Source: Desulfobacula sp.
GTDB lineage: Bacteria > Desulfobacterota > Desulfobacteria > Desulfobacterales > Desulfobacteraceae
Assembly (NCBI GenBank): GCA_029940235.1
Contig: JAOZRI010000103.1
Span: forward strand, 1 to 7,372
Direction of reading: 5' to 3'
Length of the DNA stretch: 7,372 nt
A program made the position numbers and the translations under genes. Below the pieces are notes generated by a model that saw nothing but the letters and a program-made list of their open reading frames with translations, was not told the DNA's origin and did not search any database. This document shows, piece by piece, positions 6,037 to 7,372 of this stretch (the stretch's first letter is position 1; each line of letters starts with the position of its first letter).

Positions 6037-7372
6037 ATGTTTAATTTGAAAAAAAAGAAAAGAATTGGTGAGCTGGCTGTTGAGCTCGGATTTATGACTG
6101 AGGAACAAAAAAATCATATTCTTGCTCAGAAAAATATTTCCGGAAGAATGCTGGGACAGCTGTGTGTTGAAGAGGGTTTTATTAATGATGAACAACTCGC
6201 GCAATTAATTGCTAAGCAGTATTCATGCAAATATGCAAGAATTGACAGCATGGATGACCCTGAGTTGTTAAAGCTTTTAAATATAGATTTTATTGTAAAC
6301 AACAAAATCATCCCCTTTGAGTTTAAGAGTGGCCATCTTGTTTTTGCAGTGGCTGATCCCATTGATTATTTTAAGATTATAGAAGAGATTGAAATTCTTC
6401 TGGAATATAATTTTTCCTTTGTTATTGTAAGTGCCAAAAAACTTGGCAAATTTTTACAGAAAATTGAAGCCTCCAAAGATCTTGTGGATGTCTCGGAAGA
6501 GATGCGTCTTTCTGTGGTAAAGGAGTCTGATAAGGGAGATTATGAAATTTCAACTAAGAAAGTGGATTCAGAAGAGAGTCCGGTTGTAAAGCTTATTGAT
6601 TCTACCATCCTTGATGCCATTAATAAAAATGCCAGTGATATACATTTTGAAGGTTCTGTCATGGGGTTGATCATAAGATATAGGATTGACGGCATGCTTT
6701 ACCAAATCACCGATCCTCTGGATATGGGCAGTATGAATCCTGTAATTTCCAGATTAAAAGTTATGTCAGAACTGGATATTTCAGAAAAAAGGATACCCCA
6801 GGACGGCAGGTTTAAATTAAAGGTCAAGGAGCGGTTTATTGATTTCAGGATATCTGTTCTCCCCACAATCTTTGGTGAAGATGCAGTAATCAGGATTCTG
6901 GATCAGCAGCGCATGGCTCCTGCCAAGGGAGAGCTGAGTCTTGATAACATGGAATTGGAAAAAATAGAGTTGTTCAGACTGAGAAGACAGATCAAGGCAC
7001 CATACGGCTTGTTTTTAATGACAGGACCCACAGGGAGCGGAAAAACAACTACACTCTACAGAGCATTATCAGAAGTAAATACAAAGGACAGTAAAATAAT
7101 TACCATTGAAGACCCTGTTGAATATCAGCTTAAAGGAATAACACAAATTCCAGTCAATGAAAAAAAAGGATTAACATTTTCGCGTGGATTAAGGTCAATT
7201 TTGCGTCATGACCCTGACAAAATTTTGGTGGGCGAGATCAGGGATACTGAAACTGCCCAGATTGCACTTCAATCAGCTTTAACAGGTCACCAGGTGTTTG
7301 CAACTGTCCATGCAAACTCATCATTTGAGGTTATCAACAGGTTTATCCACATGGGTATAGAACCCTATAACC
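6037..7372 (+). CDS. gspE: Type II secretion ATPase GspE (partial, runs off the window)
   Basis: The frame is open from the ATG at 6037 to the last base, giving 445 residues without a stop; the C terminus lies outside. GspE is the hexameric cytoplasmic ATPase that powers pseudopilus assembly through GspF. Residues 9-61 resemble a MshEN-type N-terminal domain with two RLG-like helices (RIGELAVELG, MLGQLCVEEG). The N2-type domain holds ASDIHFE (199-205), RIDG (216-219) and RIPQDGR (252-258). The ATPase core shows Walker A GPTGSGKT (330-337), Asp box EDPVEY (358-363), Walker B region ILVGEIRD (396-403) and His box TGHQVFATVHAN (416-427). All catalytic motifs are intact. The zinc-binding CxxC element expected in many GspE proteins would lie in a more C-terminal part that is not visible. 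The start follows the gspF stop by three bases in the same frame, with only GGA (6028-6030) as a weak ribosome site, suggesting translational coupling. PilB or MshE is the alternative, less likely beside GspD. Confidence 0.95.
   Translation, partial: MFNLKKKKRIGELAVELGFMTEEQKNHILAQKNISGRMLGQLCVEEGFINDEQLAQLIAKQYSCKYARIDSMDDPELLKLLNIDFIVNNKIIPFEFKSGHLVFAVADPIDYFKIIEEIEILLEYNFSFVIVSAKKLGKFLQKIEASKDLVDVSEEMRLSVVKESDKGDYEISTKKVDSEESPVVKLIDSTILDAINKNASDIHFEGSVMGLIIRYRIDGMLYQITDPLDMGSMNPVISRLKVMSELDISEKRIPQDGRFKLKVKERFIDFRISVLPTIFGEDAVIRILDQQRMAPAKGELSLDNMELEKIELFRLRRQIKAPYGLFLMTGPTGSGKTTTLYRALSEVNTKDSKIITIEDPVEYQLKGITQIPVNEKKGLTFSRGLRSILRHDPDKILVGEIRDTETAQIALQSALTGHQVFATVHANSSFEVINRFIHMGIEPYN

Noticed and set aside
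5956..6362. Leftward frames over the gspF-gspE junction
   Set aside because: The rightward strand has an uninterrupted GspE frame with family motifs, so these are shadows.
1..7372. CRISPR array, insertion sequence or attachment site
   Set aside because: No regularly spaced repeats, transposase, integrase or terminal inverted repeats were found.

Overview
The window looks like chromosomal DNA from an AT-rich Gram-negative bacterium, most likely a member of the Desulfobacterota such as a Desulfobacteraceae-type sulfate reducer. This is an inference. It rests on low GC, an outer-membrane secretin, and a surface protein that combines a choice-of-anchor U domain with a CFI-box C-terminal region, a pairing I associate mainly with that group. 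No species can be named from the sequence alone.

Layout. Positions 1 to about 64 are the 3' half of a 5S rRNA gene, the end of a ribosomal RNA operon, closed by a near-perfect intrinsic terminator (74-114). A 245-base AT-rich spacer holds at most one weak promoter. Next comes a 696-residue exported protein (360-2450, +): signal peptide, fibronectin III-like module, Ig-like region, Asp-rich calcium-type repeats, second FN3-like module, choice-of-anchor U domain, glycine linker, then a CFI-box tail with hydrophobic segments. Convergent to it, 53 bases away, is gspD (4540 to 2504, -), the secretin of a type II secretion system. A 308-base intergenic region, containing a perfect 16-bp palindrome and a small hairpin, separates gspD from the divergent pair gspF (4849-6033, +) and gspE (6037 to the window end, +). 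The last gene is open at the right edge.

How the genes may work together. GspE is the cytoplasmic ATPase, GspF the inner-membrane platform protein and GspD the outer-membrane channel of one type II secretion machine. Pseudopilins, GspC, GspL and GspM are not in the window. The anchored surface protein beside this cluster is a plausible substrate, because other C-terminal sorting classes (GlyGly-CTERM, MYXO-CTERM) are known to use type II secretion. That functional link is a hypothesis; the neighbourhood is the only direct evidence here.

The core annotation is ordinary and secure. The points most worth a second look are the CFI-box protein beside the secretion genes, the palindrome between the divergent gspD and gspF, and the partly degenerate c-di-GMP-type motif at the GspE N terminus.
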